Shown: positions 22,799 through 31,143 of the stretch, in pieces | Position numbering within the stretch: the stretch's first letter is position 1 | Layout of the letters: the number at the start of each line of letters is the position of its first letter | NCBI GenBank assembly: GCA_947176925.1 | Contig: CAMWSN010000002.1 | Coordinates: forward strand, 1 to 45,512 | From: an uncultured Porphyromonadaceae bacterium | GTDB lineage: Bacteria; Bacteroidota; Bacteroidia; Bacteroidales; Muribaculaceae | Reading direction: 5' to 3' | DNA: 45,512 nucleotides | Translations under genes and position numbers: made by a program | The notes under the pieces: generated by a model | Database searches by the model: none | What the model was told of the DNA's origin: nothing | Seen by the model: the letters and a program-made list of their open reading frames with translations, nothing else

Positions 22799-23976
22799 CG
22801 CATGGTCTGAGCCGGCGATATGCGGGCAATCGTGATCGCCGGCAAAATCAATACTAACCAGCTGATGATTAGTGAACCGAGATTAATGCCCAAGAACCAC
22901 ATCACTGAAAGGCTCACCGGGACATGGTCAACATAATATGACGCCGGGTCAAGCGGAATAACGTGGGTGAAGTGCTGCACTCCGATAATCAGCAGCGCGA
23001 GCACGTTGCCCCAGATGAGTCCGCGAATGACCAGTCGCTCCGCCATCAGCATAAACGTACGTCGGATCTGCCTGTTGGAAGCTCCCAGAGCTTTCAGTAG
23101 GCCGATTGTTTGCACTCGCTCCAAGATAATGATGAACAGTGATGAAATCAGGGTCACAGCCGCCACTACGGCCATCAGAATCAGGATGACAACAACGTTG
23201 GTGTCAATCAGGTTGAGCCATGAAAAGAATTGGCTGTCAGTTTGATAGATGTCGGTTAGTGCGTATGCTCCCGTCAGGTCTCCTTGATAATATGCCGTCA
23301 ACAGCTCTGAATGGAACTGTGAGGCCAATGCCTGGATTTCCTCCGGTTTGACGTTGCGGAAACCTATGGTTTGAACGTAACCTTCCGGAAGGTTTAAGAG
23401 TTGCCTCGGCAGAAGGGGAGAGCAGTAGGCCACTTCCCGGTCATGTTCACCAATGCCGGTGAAGTAAATCGAATCAACAGTCAGTGATCGGACGCGCAAG
23501 CGGTTGTCAACAAAGAAATAAGCCGGAATTTTATCACCGACCGTGAGGTTCAGCGCATCAGCCTGTGACCGACTGAGATAGACTGAGTTGACGCTGTCGC
23601 CCATCATTGAGGGATTTCCCTCGAGACTTACGGCAAGAAAATCCTCCGGAGTCTTCAAGATGCAGGAAATAGACGTGTGGCCGACAGACTCAACTCCCTC
23701 CGGAATGGTTATTGCCGCTAAGGGCTCAGCCATTGGGAAAGGCGCGGGATTATCGTCAAGGTCATATCCCGTAAGCGTTATGGCGTCGCTGAGAGTGAAA
23801 ATCGATTCCTGAACCTCATTCTTAAACCCCCTCATTATCGCCCCGGAAAGGAGCATGACTAAGATTGAAAGAGCCACACCGGTAATCGCCACCCCGACGG
23901 CGGCAGATACCCGTCGCTGTCCTGGTTGTTTCCAGGCCAGGCGTCGGGCTAAGGTCAGCTCAATCCCGTTCTTCAC
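22789..23976 (-). CDS. FtsX/LolE-like ABC transporter permease
   Basis: A 395-residue membrane protein with the MacB/FtsX/LolE layout: one N-terminal membrane segment (about 23-47, VGVAITGVALSILVMLLSGAI), a large periplasmic domain (about 50-265), then three C-terminal segments (about 268-290, 320-340, 360-383). The typical permease motif LIIILERVQTIGLLKALGASNRQIRRTF follows the second segment. Such permeases act mechanically with a cytoplasmic ATPase to move lipoproteins or other envelope molecules; LolC/E-type lipoprotein release is the best guess. No ATPase gene is adjacent. The start is GTG at 23976, overlapping the phosphatase gene by 17 bases. It is the last gene of the nine-gene leftward run. 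Confidence 0.85.
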   Translation of the reverse strand: MKNGIELTLARRLAWKQPGQRRVSAAVGVAITGVALSILVMLLSGAIMRGFKNEVQESIFTLSDAITLTGYDLDDNPAPFPMAEPLAAITIPEGVESVGHTSISCILKTPEDFLAVSLEGNPSMMGDSVNSVYLSRSQADALNLTVGDKIPAYFFVDNRLRVRSLTVDSIYFTGIGEHDREVAYCSPLLPRQLLNLPEGYVQTIGFRNVKPEEIQALASQFHSELLTAYYQGDLTGAYALTDIYQTDSQFFSWLNLIDTNVVVILILMAVVAAVTLISSLFIIILERVQTIGLLKALGASNRQIRRTFMLMAERLVIRGLIWGNVLALLIIGVQHFTHVIPLDPASYYVDHVPVSLSVMWFLGINLGSLIISWLVLILPAITIARISPAQTMRYE

Positions 23977-24460
23977 TCTCTAATTGCGTGAAAAGATTCC
24001 GGCAGCCGTCCTGCAGCAGGTCCAGGACCAATTCGAATCCCTCGGCACCCTCATAATAAGGGTCCGGAACATGGTCATATCTTGCACCGGGACTGAAATA
24101 TTCGGCCATACCGTGGATTTTACGGGCGGCCTCGATACTTGGGGCCATGCGGCGCAGATTCGTTAAATTGCTCGCATCCATGCCGATTATGAGGTCAAAT
24201 TTCTCAAAATCTTCCGTATCAACCTGGCGGCAGTGATGGGTAAGATCCAGACCGCGCTGACGAGCATGGATTCTCATGCGTCTATCTGGCAGTTGGCCGA
24301 TGTGATAGCCTCCCGTGCCTGCAGAATCTACCTCATAGTGGGTTTCGGCACCCTGTTCGCGCAGTAGGTCAAGGAAGACGCCCTCAGCCGCCGGACTCCG
24401 GCAGATGTTACCTAAGCATACAAAAAGTATTTTTTTTGGTTTTACCTCTGCCTTATTCAT
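23960..24460 (-). CDS. Low-molecular-weight protein tyrosine phosphatase
   Basis: The 166-residue protein begins with KKILFVCLGNICRSPAAEG, containing the CX5R phosphate-binding loop (Cys15, Arg21), and has the general-acid Asp in VPDPYYEG. Its substrate is likely phosphotyrosine proteins, although some relatives act in arsenate reduction or capsule control. I chose ATG 24460; a TTG start at 24472 is also open. It overlaps the end of the acyl-CoA synthetase gene by 8 bases and the permease gene by 17 bases, so all three are probably co-translated. Confidence 0.94.
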   Translation of the reverse strand: MNKAEVKPKKILFVCLGNICRSPAAEGVFLDLLREQGAETHYEVDSAGTGGYHIGQLPDRRMRIHARQRGLDLTHHCRQVDTEDFEKFDLIIGMDASNLTNLRRMAPSIEAARKIHGMAEYFSPGARYDHVPDPYYEGAEGFELVLDLLQDGCRNLFTQLESEERD

Positions 24461-26246
24461 ACATTTTGTCAATCTCGTTAGCGTAATGGTCGAGAATCAC
24501 GCGGCGGCGCACCTTCAGGGTGTTCGTGATCTCTCCGCGCTCCATGGTGAAGGGGGTGGTGAGCAGCGTGAAGCGCTTGATGTGTTCATAAGGAGCCAAG
24601 TCTGCTGTCAGCTTTTCAATTTTCTGCATGACGTAATCGTTGACTTTCGGGTTCTTGGCAAGTTCTTCGCGGTTCAGGACTCCAAGGTGATTATCGGCGG
24701 CAAACTTGGCCAGCGCCTTATAGTCCGGCACGATAAGAGCCGAAACAAACTTGCGCTGATCGCCGATGATGGCCACCTGCTCAAAAAGCGGGTCTGCGCC
24801 CAATCGGCTTTCCAGGGCCTGCGGTGCTATGTATTTGCCGTTTGATGTCTTGAAAAGGTCCTTGATGCGGTCGGTGATATAGATGTTGCCCTGTGAGTCG
24901 ATGCGGCCGGCGTCGCCCGTGTGGAACCAACCGTCGTCGGTAAACGCTTCGGCAGTAGCTTCCGGCATCTTGTAATATCCGGTCATTACTGTCGGCCCGA
25001 AGACCTGAATCTCGCTGTTGTCGCCAATGCGGACTTTCAGGCCGCTGAGGGCCGTGCCGACCGAGCCGATGGCATATTCCGTTTCGGGGAAACAGGAAAC
25101 GGTGGCCGTCGTCTCGCTCAGGCCGTAGCCGATACACATATTGATACCGACGCTTTGACAAAATTCAACTATTTCTGCGGCAATCGGAGCGCCAGCCGTC
25201 GGATAGAGTTTGCCGTCCTGTACTCCGATAGCCGTGCGAAGTTTGCGGAATATGCGGCCGTTGTAGAGCTGGTATTCGCGCTCAAGCATTGCGGGAACTT
25301 TAAGACCCATGCGAACATATTCCAGGTTCCTGCGCTTGCCGACGGCAATGGCGCGCTTGGCCATCGTGCGGCTGATTGCTCCCATCGCCTCGATTTTCTC
25401 CATGACCGCGGTGTAGACCTTCTCCCAGAAGCGGGGAACGGCACACATGCAGTTCGGAGCCACCTCCCTGAGGGCCTGCTGAATCTTGGCCGTGTCGCGA
25501 TTGACGTAGATAGGCATCGAGTAGGTCAGACAGAAACAACTCCACGCCATTTCGAAAATATGGCTCAGCGGGAGGAATGAAAGGGACGTGTCGCCCGGTT
25601 TCAATATCGTGAGCCGTCGGTGGTTAAGTTCGATGGCCGATGAAAAATTCCCGTGGGTAAGGATGGCGCCTTTGGGTTGGCCGGTGGTGCCGGAGGTGTA
25701 AAGCAGTGTGGCGATATCGTCCGGCATACATTGGCCGGCTCGGAGGGTCACTTCGTTTTTAACCTCATCCGAGGCCGCCGCGCCGCGGCTCAGCAGGTCC
25801 GTGAACCTGATGCTGGTGGTGTCATCCTTGTCAAATTCTATCGCCGGGTCTGCGGTGATAATCTGCTTGACGCCAACTTTGCGGGCCGTATCGTAATGAC
25901 TCTGATTGCCGACCAAGATAAACTTGACTTCGGCATTTTCTACGATGTATTTTACCTGGTCCGCTGACGACGTGGCATAGATATTGACCGGAAAAGACCG
26001 GAGTTGCCATGCCGCAAAGTCCGTAATCAGAATCTCGGGACGGTTTTCTGAGAAAATGCCGATTGATTCTTGTACTCCCAAGCCCATCTCAGCCAAGGCG
26101 GCAGCCACGGAGAGTACATTCTCGGCGAAGTGCTGACGGCTCACGGGTAGCCACTTGGTTTTGCCGTTGATTTCCGCCGGGAAAAAGAGGGCGGTCATTT
26201 CCGGATTCGTTATATTGCGGGGTAGGGAAGTCAATACCGGGATCAT
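24453..26246 (-). CDS. AMP-forming long-chain acyl-CoA synthetase
   Basis: Activates fatty acids to acyl-CoA through an acyl-adenylate. The protein of about 597 residues has the AMP-binding P-loop TLLYTSGTTGQPKGAIL (about 184-200), the GYGLSETTATVS motif, the WFHTGDAGRIDSQGNIYITDRIKDLFKTSNGKYI block that binds ATP and acyl chain, and a C-terminal lid. These match the FadD15-like bacterial group. Start choice: ATG 26246 gives MIPVLTSLPRN; a TTG three codons upstream (26255) is also open. It sits between a CorC/HlyC-type gene and a phosphatase in a tight operon, consistent with recycling or remodelling of envelope lipids. Confidence 0.93.
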   Translation of the reverse strand: MIPVLTSLPRNITNPEMTALFFPAEINGKTKWLPVSRQHFAENVLSVAAALAEMGLGVQESIGIFSENRPEILITDFAAWQLRSFPVNIYATSSADQVKYIVENAEVKFILVGNQSHYDTARKVGVKQIITADPAIEFDKDDTTSIRFTDLLSRGAAASDEVKNEVTLRAGQCMPDDIATLLYTSGTTGQPKGAILTHGNFSSAIELNHRRLTILKPGDTSLSFLPLSHIFEMAWSCFCLTYSMPIYVNRDTAKIQQALREVAPNCMCAVPRFWEKVYTAVMEKIEAMGAISRTMAKRAIAVGKRRNLEYVRMGLKVPAMLEREYQLYNGRIFRKLRTAIGVQDGKLYPTAGAPIAAEIVEFCQSVGINMCIGYGLSETTATVSCFPETEYAIGSVGTALSGLKVRIGDNSEIQVFGPTVMTGYYKMPEATAEAFTDDGWFHTGDAGRIDSQGNIYITDRIKDLFKTSNGKYIAPQALESRLGADPLFEQVAIIGDQRKFVSALIVPDYKALAKFAADNHLGVLNREELAKNPKVNDYVMQKIEKLTADLAPYEHIKRFTLLTTPFTMERGEITNTLKVRRRVILDHYANEIDKMYE

Positions 26247-26272
26247 ACTTTTCAAAGGGGGATTTATGGTTT

Positions 26273-27565
26273 TTATTCTGAGGCGTCGTCGGCGGGAGAG
26301 GTGTGCGGAGCGACGCGGATAAGTTCAAGTTTGGTGGCCGTTGAGCGCTTTATGGTGTAAGTGTAAGGCGGGAGGTCCACTTCATCGCCTTGGGTGGGGA
26401 TGGTGCCGGTCGAGTGGAGAATATATCCAGCAAGGGTTTGGTAATCATCGCTTTCTGGAATGTCAAGGCCAAATTGCTCACGAAGCAGGTCCACCTCTAT
26501 TCGTCCGGAGAATTCAAATGTCCCGTCGGGGAGTCGGCGCGCTATTTCGTTGTTGCGGTCGTGCTCGTCCTGAATGTCGCCTAAGATTTCCTCCATAAGG
26601 TCCTCCAAGGTGACCATTCCCGCCGTGCCCCCGAATTCGTCAACGACTACGGCCAGCGAGCGCTTTTCCGTCAGCAGTCGTTTCATCATTTTGTTGGCAA
26701 GCAGGGTTTCCGGGGCGAAAATTACCTCCTTGAGGTTCTCTTTCCAGTCCGTCTGCGGGTTGAGCAGTTCGGAGACGTGGATGTAGCCCAAGACCGTGTC
26801 AATATCGTGGCGGTAGACAAGGATTTTCGAGCGGCCTGACGAAGTGAAGAGCTGCGAAAGCTCGGCGCGGGTCGTCGTGTCGATATTGACGGCGACAATT
26901 TCATTGCGCGGAATCATGCAGTCGCGCAGGTGGAACGTCGAGAAGTCTATGGCGTTATGGAAAATCTTGACCTCATTTTCGAGCAGCGAGCGCGCCGGAG
27001 CATCCGGAGCTTCCATGGTCCGTTCGATATATTCATTAAGTTCCACGACGCTCAGCGGCGAATCATCGTCGGTGGCCCGACGGATGCCCGCAAGGTGCAT
27101 CAATCCGCGCGAAAGTGCCGTCGTGAACCATGAGATAGGCCAAAGAACCATGTAAAAGAGATACATTGGAGTCCCGGCTACCCGAAGCGACGCATTGGGA
27201 TTAATGCGGAACAGTGTCTTTGGAATGAATTCGCCCGTCAGGATTATGACCGTTGTGGTGATAATTGTCTGCACTAAAAGGACAAGGAGCTCGTTATGGT
27301 CTAACCAGACTTGAAGCGACGGCTCTATGAGCTTAGCAGCGGCCATACCGTAGATGACCAACACGATGTTGTTGCCCACGAGCATCGTCGTGATGAAAAA
27401 GTCCGGGCGCGAAAAATAGCGATCTATAATCCGGGCGCTGAGGCCTCCTTTGTGAGTATCAAGTTCCGCACGCACCCGGTCGGCCGACACGAAGGCTATC
27501 TCCATGCCCGAAAAGAGCGCCGAGAAAAAAAGCGAAACCAAAACTATGATTATCCAGTTAATCAT
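26273..27565 (-). CDS. CorC/HlyC (CNNM-CBS) family membrane protein
   Basis: The 430-residue protein has an N-terminal CNNM/DUF21 membrane domain with four hydrophobic stretches (about 3-22, 58-80, 90-112, 130-150), then a tandem CBS pair (about 205-325; MIPRNEIVAVNID and FAPETLLANKMMKRLLTEKRSLAVVVDEFGGTAGMVTLEDLMEEILGDI regions) and a C-terminal CorC_HlyC domain (about 345-420). Family members export magnesium or other divalent cations. The Bacteroidota gliding protein GldE belongs to the same family, but nothing here indicates gliding. Its ATG overlaps the lptC stop (ATGA). Confidence 0.93.
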   Translation of the reverse strand: MINWIIIVLVSLFFSALFSGMEIAFVSADRVRAELDTHKGGLSARIIDRYFSRPDFFITTMLVGNNIVLVIYGMAAAKLIEPSLQVWLDHNELLVLLVQTIITTTVIILTGEFIPKTLFRINPNASLRVAGTPMYLFYMVLWPISWFTTALSRGLMHLAGIRRATDDDSPLSVVELNEYIERTMEAPDAPARSLLENEVKIFHNAIDFSTFHLRDCMIPRNEIVAVNIDTTTRAELSQLFTSSGRSKILVYRHDIDTVLGYIHVSELLNPQTDWKENLKEVIFAPETLLANKMMKRLLTEKRSLAVVVDEFGGTAGMVTLEDLMEEILGDIQDEHDRNNEIARRLPDGTFEFSGRIEVDLLREQFGLDIPESDDYQTLAGYILHSTGTIPTQGDEVDLPPYTYTIKRSTATKLELIRVAPHTSPADDASE

Positions 27566-28122
27566 TCCGTGAAGCTAAACTGTTGTGTGGGGATTATTCC
27601 CGTCGGGCGGCGGATGGTGTAGGTCGTGATTTGCTCGTTGGAGTTAAATCCGAAGCCCTCGAGGATGCTTCCGCTCCGCTCGATATGGATAAAGGAATCC
27701 GAATAAACCGTATGGGCCTCCTGATTCCAAAATAGTTGTTCGGTAAGAAATTTATCGCCGTCCACGTTGCGCATTCTGACGTTGCCGTCAAGTTTCCACA
27801 GCTTCTGACGTGAAAAATAGCGTGCCGTGTCGGCCTGAATTGCCGCGTCGGGCTTCATCTTGTCGTCAAATCGTTTTAGCTTCAACCCGTCAGGGAAAAT
27901 CCAGAAGGGTTCGTCAGCTTCGTCATACATTAACCAGAGAGGCGCTTCGATATGGTAACGAGTAATCCCCGAGTCGGAGACGAATGAGTTTACCGAGTCG
28001 GTAATCATCGTCGGGGTGACGTTGCCGTCGGGAGCCTCGGGTCGTGGCCCTTCGTCTTCGTTACACGAGGCGGCAAGACCGAGACCTAAGGTTATAAGTA
28101 TGAACGGAAGGGGTGAACGCAT
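27562..28122 (-). CDS. lptC: LPS export component LptC, lipoprotein form
   Basis: The 186-residue protein has a lipoprotein signal (LAASC, Cys20) followed by an LptC/OstA-like beta-jellyroll with the typical run DTARYFSRQKLWKLDGNVRMRN and FLTEQLFWNQEAHTVYSDSFIHI. LptC passes lipopolysaccharide from the LptBFG ATPase to the LptA bridge. Bacteroidota LptC proteins often use a lipid anchor instead of a membrane helix. The position next to an outer-membrane barrel gene and a CorC/HlyC-type gene recurs in Bacteroidales, which supports the call. The start shares one base with the preceding stop. Confidence 0.88.
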   Translation of the reverse strand: MRSPLPFILITLGLGLAASCNEDEGPRPEAPDGNVTPTMITDSVNSFVSDSGITRYHIEAPLWLMYDEADEPFWIFPDGLKLKRFDDKMKPDAAIQADTARYFSRQKLWKLDGNVRMRNVDGDKFLTEQLFWNQEAHTVYSDSFIHIERSGSILEGFGFNSNEQITTYTIRRPTGIIPTQQFSFTE

Positions 28123-29366
28123 TATCTAATCTTGGAGGGGAGGAACCAGATTTCGTTCAGTGCGATGCCGAGCGTAACCATATAATAATTTTCCGTAACG
28201 GTGGCTCGCGGCGAGGAGGAGCGGTGGCGATACTCGAATCCGAGGTTGACGGTAGTGCGCAGCGGAGTGGGGAATCCGAAACCGCAGGTCAGGCCCATGT
28301 CGTTGACGTGGTTGCCGTCAATGACCATGTAGTCGCGGCTGCGGAACGCGCCGATGCGATAACTCATGCGCTTGAAGTAGCCTCCGCGTTTGGCTGGGGT
28401 GAATTCCGCACCGATGCTGTACTTGGTGCGGTTTGAGAAGGTTTGGTCCTGACTGAAACCCTCGATGCCCGGAAATTTGGCATTGCTCCAGGGTTGATAA
28501 GTGAAGTCGGCGGCGACGAGGATGCGATTGTCAAACTCGTAAGCCAGGCCCGCGCCCAAGCTCCAGGGCATCGTATATCCGGCTTTCGCAAGGTGGATAG
28601 TCGGGGTCGATTCGGGGTTTGAGGACCCTTGGGTGACGTCATAGCGGGTGCCGAATGCGGTTCCGTGCACCTTTCGCGGAAGCGTAAAGGTGGCGCCTGC
28701 GCTGAGGTGGTGCTTATGGTTGACAGTCAGACCGTATTGCAGGCCGAACTCCACGTTGTAGTCGCGGATTTTGTGGACGCGCTCATAGAGCGACACTGAC
28801 CCGTTGGAGGCCGTGGCGTAAACATCGTTTATGACGTTGCCGAAAAGATAACCGCCGCTGACGCCAATGGTCAATCCTTTCACCGGGCGTGCCGCCCAGC
28901 CGAGATATACCTCGCTGATACCGCCTTGGCCCGAGTAGGAGCCGACACCGTTAGTAACTTCCTGGCCAAAAGAGTAGCCGACGGAGCTGAATGGCAACAG
29001 GCCGATTGACGCACCCATCCATTTGCCGATGGGTACCTGCATCGTTATATAATCAAGGCCGCCCTGAGGCTTGGTAACGTGAAGGTCTTTTTCGTGGGCC
29101 AGGACGGCGCCGGCGTCTACCCCCATGTCAAAAAGGAAAGTCATGGAGTCTATGGCGGCGAAGCTCGCGGGATTTTTGGCGTTGATTTTGCCGCGCTGCT
29201 GAACGGCATAGCCCGTGCCGCCCATCGCGCGCTGAGTCGAGGTAGTCCGGTCGTTCAACACTCCGTAACCGATCATTGAGTAGGGCGAGGTTTCCTGAGC
29301 TTCCGCGCTCAGGAGGCCGCAAACAAGCGTCAGCGGTACTAATATCTTACGCAAAAGTTTCTTCAT
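28122..29366 (-). CDS. Outer-membrane beta-barrel protein
   Basis: A 414-residue protein with a signal peptide (MKKLLRKILVPLTLVCGLLS, cleaved near AEA-QE) and alternating amphipathic strands throughout. It ends with an aromatic-rich last strand (YYMVTLGIALNEIWFLPSKIR). The N-terminal SPYSMIGYGVLNDRTTSTQRAMGGTGYAVQ and NPASFAAIDSMTFLFDMGV resemble the FadL-like barrel group of Bacteroidota. Its substrate is unknown. It overlaps coaX by 20 bases and lptC by one base, so it is embedded in the envelope operon. Confidence 0.85.
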   Translation of the reverse strand: MKKLLRKILVPLTLVCGLLSAEAQETSPYSMIGYGVLNDRTTSTQRAMGGTGYAVQQRGKINAKNPASFAAIDSMTFLFDMGVDAGAVLAHEKDLHVTKPQGGLDYITMQVPIGKWMGASIGLLPFSSVGYSFGQEVTNGVGSYSGQGGISEVYLGWAARPVKGLTIGVSGGYLFGNVINDVYATASNGSVSLYERVHKIRDYNVEFGLQYGLTVNHKHHLSAGATFTLPRKVHGTAFGTRYDVTQGSSNPESTPTIHLAKAGYTMPWSLGAGLAYEFDNRILVAADFTYQPWSNAKFPGIEGFSQDQTFSNRTKYSIGAEFTPAKRGGYFKRMSYRIGAFRSRDYMVIDGNHVNDMGLTCGFGFPTPLRTTVNLGFEYRHRSSSPRATVTENYYMVTLGIALNEIWFLPSKIR

Positions 29367-30120
29367 TGGTCTTAATAAGTAGCGAGGGATGGTTATGTGT
29401 CAGGATTCGGAGAAGCCCGAAGTTGACAAGGTGAGGATGAATTTCATAATTTACGTCGGGAGGAAGCAGCGCGCCGATTTCCGGAGCCCAGCCCCCGGAT
29501 AGCATCAGGCGCCTGTTACGTCCGAACCCGCTGTAAAGCATCAGTTCGGCCACTACGCCCTGCATTGCGCCGGAGCGCATAGCTTCTTCCGTAGTGGTGC
29601 CGTAGCGGGGAATGTTCTCGAAATGGCCGCTGACAAGGGGGAGACGGGCCGTGTAATGATGAAGGGCGCGAAGCCTCATGCCCGGTCCGCAGGCAATGTT
29701 TCCGCCAAGAAATTCGCCGGCGGAGGATACAAAATCATAAGTGCATGCAGTCCCGATGTCGGCCACGAGGAGGTCTTCTTCCGGGCGGAGCGCGGCGGCG
29801 CCTACGGCTGCCGCCATGCGGTCGGCGCCAAGAGTGGCCGGCGTTCCATAGCGGTTAGTAAGGGGGACTGAAGTCTGTGGCGTCAGTTCCAACTGCACCG
29901 CGGCCCCCGTCAGTTCAAGCAAGGCCGGAAGATTTCCTCCGGAGACCGAACAGCCTACGGCCGCCGTAACATATTCTAAGGACTCGATGGTGCGCTTAAG
30001 GGTTGTCATGGCCGACGCTCCGCGAAGGACCGCACAACATGTTTCCGTGCCGCTGAGAGCGTCGTAGCCAACAAGCTTTGTCGAGCTGTTGCCTTGGTCA
30101 AAAGTTAGAATCGTGCTCAT
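29347..30120 (-). CDS. coaX: Type III pantothenate kinase
   Basis: Phosphorylates pantothenate in the first step of coenzyme A synthesis. The 257-residue protein belongs to the ASKHA fold: N-terminal phosphate loop TFDQGNSSTKLVGYD (residues 5-19), GADRMAAAVGA (about 97-107) and the second phosphate motif VADIGTACTYDFV (about 119-131). GGNIACGPGMRLRALHHYTARLP is the substrate-binding segment. The ATG overlaps the stop of the small membrane protein gene (ATGA). Confidence 0.95.
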   Translation of the reverse strand: MSTILTFDQGNSSTKLVGYDALSGTETCCAVLRGASAMTTLKRTIESLEYVTAAVGCSVSGGNLPALLELTGAAVQLELTPQTSVPLTNRYGTPATLGADRMAAAVGAAALRPEEDLLVADIGTACTYDFVSSAGEFLGGNIACGPGMRLRALHHYTARLPLVSGHFENIPRYGTTTEEAMRSGAMQGVVAELMLYSGFGRNRRLMLSGGWAPEIGALLPPDVNYEIHPHLVNFGLLRILTHNHPSLLIKTNEETFA

Positions 30121-30485
30121 TTCTTAGCCGATTTAGAAGCGGCGATATTCAGCATTATGGAGCTATAGATCTGTAAGGCCGCGCCTGCAAGCGTAAACGC
30201 CAGCCAGTCTCTGATGACCGGAGCGGAATAAAAGGCGAAAAAGGCGGCGACGCAAAAAAACAGCGAACTCCAGGATTCCATGCGCATCAGGCGCTTGATT
30301 CGTATCGGAGTGCCCGCCGGGGCGCTCGGTTCCATGAAGCGGGCAAGGATCGTAAGCCCGGCGCCTACGGCAAAGACGTAGCGGAATGCTGTGCCTTCGG
30401 GACTCCCCGACATTATAGGCATCAGGACTCCTACTGCGATGGTCAAGAGTCCGATAATCAGCATAATGGGCGCGAATTTCTTCAT
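30117..30485 (-). CDS. Small four-helix membrane protein, unknown function
   Basis: I do not recognise a named family. The 122-residue protein has four hydrophobic segments (about 5-25, 33-47, 72-88, 92-112) and positively charged loops (RIKRLMRMES before the third helix). It lies between the FtsB/DivIC-like gene (21-base gap) and coaX (4-base overlap), so it is surely translated within this operon, but its role cannot be deduced. Confidence 0.78.
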   Translation of the reverse strand: MKKFAPIMLIIGLLTIAVGVLMPIMSGSPEGTAFRYVFAVGAGLTILARFMEPSAPAGTPIRIKRLMRMESWSSLFFCVAAFFAFYSAPVIRDWLAFTLAGAALQIYSSIMLNIAASKSAKK

Positions 30486-30506
30486 CTATAAATAGTTGTT
30501 TTTTAG

Positions 30507-30791
30507 TCAATCAGTAATAATATATACATCTTCGCTCGGACGCTGCATGTGATAATGCTCGCGGACTATCCTCTCCAATTCTTCCGGATTGGAGTCAAGA
30601 CGCTTATTCAGAGCTTCGTAGTGGCGCAAAGTGTCCTCACATTGGGCGATCTTTGCCTCCAGCTCACGAATCTCTGACGCATAGTCCATTGACTTCATCA
30701 GCGAGTTCTCATTAAAAAACAAGACATACGCCAAAAAGCCCATGACTATAAGCAAGGGCAGCGAGATATAGCGTTTCAGCCAGTTAATCAT
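30507..30791 (-). CDS. Septum formation initiator (FtsB/DivIC-like)
   Basis: The 94-residue bitopic protein has one membrane helix (about 10-27, SLPLLIVMGFLAYVLFF) followed by a coiled coil (about 34-65, YASEIRELEAKIAQCEDT) and the conserved tail N-P-E-E-L-E-R-I-V-R-E-H-Y-H-M, which matches the FtsB/DivIC consensus in which a residue ExxAREeygm follows the coil. It should pair with the FtsL-like protein at 1364-1717 in the divisome. It is the first gene of the nine-gene leftward operon. Start is ATG 30791. Confidence 0.92.
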   Translation of the reverse strand: MINWLKRYISLPLLIVMGFLAYVLFFNENSLMKSMDYASEIRELEAKIAQCEDTLRHYEALNKRLDSNPEELERIVREHYHMQRPSEDVYIITD

Positions 30792-30796
30792 AGGCG

Positions 30797-30804
30797 CAAA
30801 GATA
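30797..30804 (-). promoter_or_regulatory. Candidate -7 box of the nine-gene operon
   Basis: The minus strand reads TATCTTTG (30804-30797), with only five bases before the ATG at 30791. The expected -33 region is A/T-rich without a clear TTG at 20 bases (nearest TTTG at 30834-30831). If real, the operon mRNA would be essentially leaderless. Confidence 0.42.
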
Positions 30805-30852
30805 CGAAAAAAAATTAAAAGTTAAAAATGCAAAATAAAAAATTTAAAATTG

Positions 30853-31049
30853 GTTGAAGGTCGAAGGTTTAAAGTTGAAGGTATAGAGTTTATAGTTTAT
30901 GGTGATTCTTCCGTATTATTTTATCTAAGTAGTCATAGTCCGGAAGGCTTTAACCGTTATTAACCGCGGGTTGCGCTTTGAGAGCGCTACCCGTAGATTA
31001 TCAATATCCCGGGCTATTATGATTGAACCTTAAACCTTCAACCTTCAAC
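30853..31049. repeat. Intergenic element with 24-bp inverted ends and a central hairpin
   Basis: The 352-base gap between the FtsB-like gene and parA contains no gene. Its left end 30853-30876 and right end 31026-31049 are inverted copies matching at 22 of 24 positions (core GTTGAAGG-T/C-GAAGGTTTAA). Inside, CGGGTTGCGCT (30967-30977) pairs with AGCGCTACCCG (30983-30993) around a TTGAG loop at 10 of 11 positions. The layout resembles a miniature inverted-repeat or palindromic intergenic element; no transposase is present. Confidence 0.6.
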
Positions 31050-31078
31050 GCCCCGTCTGCCTCCCCTCAATCCCAAAT

Positions 31079-31110
31079 TTTGGCTGTTTCCGAAATTTTT
31101 ACTAAATTTG
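31079..31110 (+). promoter_or_regulatory. Promoter of the parAB operon
   Basis: TTTG at 31079-31082, a 20-base spacer and TAAATTTG at 31103-31110 give a full match to the Bacteroidota consensus. The leader before parA is about 29 bases. Confidence 0.75.
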
Positions 31111-31143
31111 TGGTCTGAAACTTGACTGAAATTTTTATCCGTT

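Noticed and set aside
31079-31143. Possible parS site near parAB
   Set aside because: No sequence close to TGTTTCACGTGAAACA was found here or elsewhere in the window; GAAAC/TGAAA fragments upstream of parA are not palindromic.
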